Assembly (NCBI GenBank): GCA_018881555.1
Contig: JACAXG010000070.1
Span: forward strand, 2,294,001 to 2,358,000
Reading direction: 5' to 3'
Source of the DNA: Amblyornis subalaris
Taxonomy: Eukaryota; Chordata; Aves; Passeriformes; Ptilonorhynchidae
DNA: 64,000 nt
Shown here: one piece after another, positions 62,691 through 64,000 of the stretch
Numbering within the stretch: position 1 is the first letter of the stretch
Layout: each line of letters begins with the position of its first letter
Program-made: the position numbers and the translations under genes
Notes under the pieces: generated by a model
Told to the model about the DNA's origin: nothing
What the model saw: the letters and a program-made list of their open reading frames with translations, nothing else
The model's database searches: none

Positions 62691-63662
62691 GCAGGGAGAA
62701 GAACCACGTGACCACTTGAAATTAATTTAATCCTATTTTTTAAAATTTTATTTCTATATTACCGTTGGGAGGTACAGAACTACTTTGTGCCTCGACTCCA
62801 CACCAGTGAAACAGAAGCATCAGGGGCCAAATTAAACAAATCAACAAAAATTACTTGTGTTGAGCTTGGCTGTCTGGTTAATCATTCGGGCTTTGCAGCT
62901 CATACAATGTATCATCTGTGCCTGCTTTATCATCATAGCAGATATTTGCCAATCATAGTGTGGAGAAAATCTGACATTGTTGTCATGACTGAATGCTCAA
63001 AAGCATTTAGAGCTTTACAGACTAGTTGGATGTAACGTATATTTAAAATTCTTGAAACCAGCAAAAGATCAGATTGAAGAAGGAGAGAAAGACGGTAGAA
63101 CAGTGACACTGTGCAAGTTAGTTTAAATAAAGAATCTTATCAAATCTACTGACTACTTGTTCACATCTGTCCAAATATAACTTATGCCATATGTCCTACT
63201 ATATAAGTCAGCTTGGAGGCAGGACACTTTCCTAAGCAGCAATTCACTTCCTGAGTCTGCTCTATCTTCTGGAGAATAAAGAAGAGGGGGAAATGATACA
63301 TCACAGAAAAATCTGAGAAACAAACAAAATAACCTTCTAAAAGCCTCTGGGAAATAAAAATCCTTTTTCTACTCTAACAGTATGGTTATCTAAATCTTTT
63401 GTCTTCTTGTGTATTAGGAAAGGTATCACAGCTGATCTTACCATAAGGTGCCTTTGAGGAAATCAGATACCTCAGTTTTANTTCATGTTTTCAGTTCGCC
63501 AAGGTGGCAAATATTGTCTTGCCAGGCACCTCAGTGACCATCCTCCCATCATGGAAACACAACTTATGGCTGACACCTCTCAGGTCATACTCCTAGGTTT
63601 GGCCAGTCAATTCCTCCACCATTTATGGGTCTCCAAGGGCCTTGGTGCTACACCAAGCAGCA
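62691..63662. other. Non-coding DNA, no gene recognised
   Basis: AT-rich sequence. The frame at 62787-63035 has no domain. An isolated N occurs at 63481. Confidence 0.5.
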
Positions 63663-63685
63663 GGGAGGGGAGGGGAAGAGAGGGG
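63663..63685 (+). other. G-quadruplex motif
   Basis: Four G-runs of 3, 4, 4 and 4 are separated by loops of A, A and AAGAGA, which meets the usual quadruplex rule. No adjacent gene gives it a role. Confidence 0.8.
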
Positions 63686-64000
63686 ACACCCAGGCCTGCT
63701 CAGCCATAGGGCTTCCCAGCAAAATGCTTCCTGATGGGAGCTTTCAGCTGGTAGTGTCAAATAAAAATATCATCATCAAAATCCCGTTTCAGATACCAGA
63801 AGCCTCCTTATGGCTCTAAGAGTTTAATTTTCATTTAAAAGTCAATAAATAGAGGCATAAGGGTTTAAGATGAATTATGCAAGCCCTTTAGCCATAGCCA
63901 TTACATTCTGCCACAAAAATGAGCTGCTGTTCTCACTTTGTTTTATGGGTTCACTGTAGCCTGTTGTTATTGTAGCTGCCAAATAAAAACCAGCAAACCA
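63686..64000. other. Non-coding DNA to window end
   Basis: AT-rich, with TAAAAATAT and CAATAAATAG words; nothing recognised. The short frame crossing 63625-63819 has no domain. Confidence 0.5.

Overview
The window looks like intergenic or intronic DNA from a bird. The main evidence is a set of CR1 LINE 3' ends carrying the avian tail (…TTCCAAC…ATGATTCTGTGATTCTGTGA and variants) near 19.1, 41.2, 48.5 and 56.1 kb. A solo endogenous-retrovirus LTR at 49.6-50.5 kb is of a type common in birds, and degraded amniote CR1/L3-type and MIR-like relics are also present. I cannot name the species. The assembly carries isolated single Ns and no N runs.

No protein-coding gene, conserved exon, tRNA or rRNA can be supported. 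The longest open frames (about 200 codons or less) lie in tandem repeats, pyrimidine-rich DNA or unremarkable sequence. None shows a recognisable domain, periodic codon bias or a coherent exon chain. CRISPR arrays, operons and bacterial features are not expected here and none were seen.

Layout. From 1 to about 12.8 kb the DNA is AT-rich and almost repeat-free, apart from an old CR1 relic at 3.5 kb and a perfect 18-bp palindrome at 9.29 kb. From 12.8 to 30 kb composition is mixed. This part holds a G+C-rich patch at 12.9-13.2 kb, a consensus-like splice acceptor and donor pair at 13.58-13.86 kb, a 105-bp LTR-like element at 15.2 kb, a CR1 copy at 19.1-19.5 kb, a CpG-rich block at 28.0-28.35 kb and a degenerate repeat at 29.35-29.58 kb. 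From 30 to 47 kb there are old SINE or other amniote repeat relics, a purine tract, two perfect hairpins (34.95 and 38.97 kb), a CR1-seeded pentanucleotide array (41.3 kb), a G-quadruplex motif (44.2 kb) and a pair of related inverted repeats (46.6 and 46.9 kb). From 47.6 to 64 kb there are conserved-element-like AT-rich stretches (47.7, 58.7 and 61.0 kb), two CR1 ends, the LTR and an ancient CR1/L3-type reverse-transcriptase remnant (62.07-62.69 kb).

Taken together this resembles a gene desert or very large intron with some candidate regulatory sequence. No cooperating gene system is visible. The best second looks are the LTR with its internal tandem arrays, the CpG-rich block, the nested palindrome inside the 47.7-kb candidate conserved element, and the hairpins at 34.95 and 38.97 kb.
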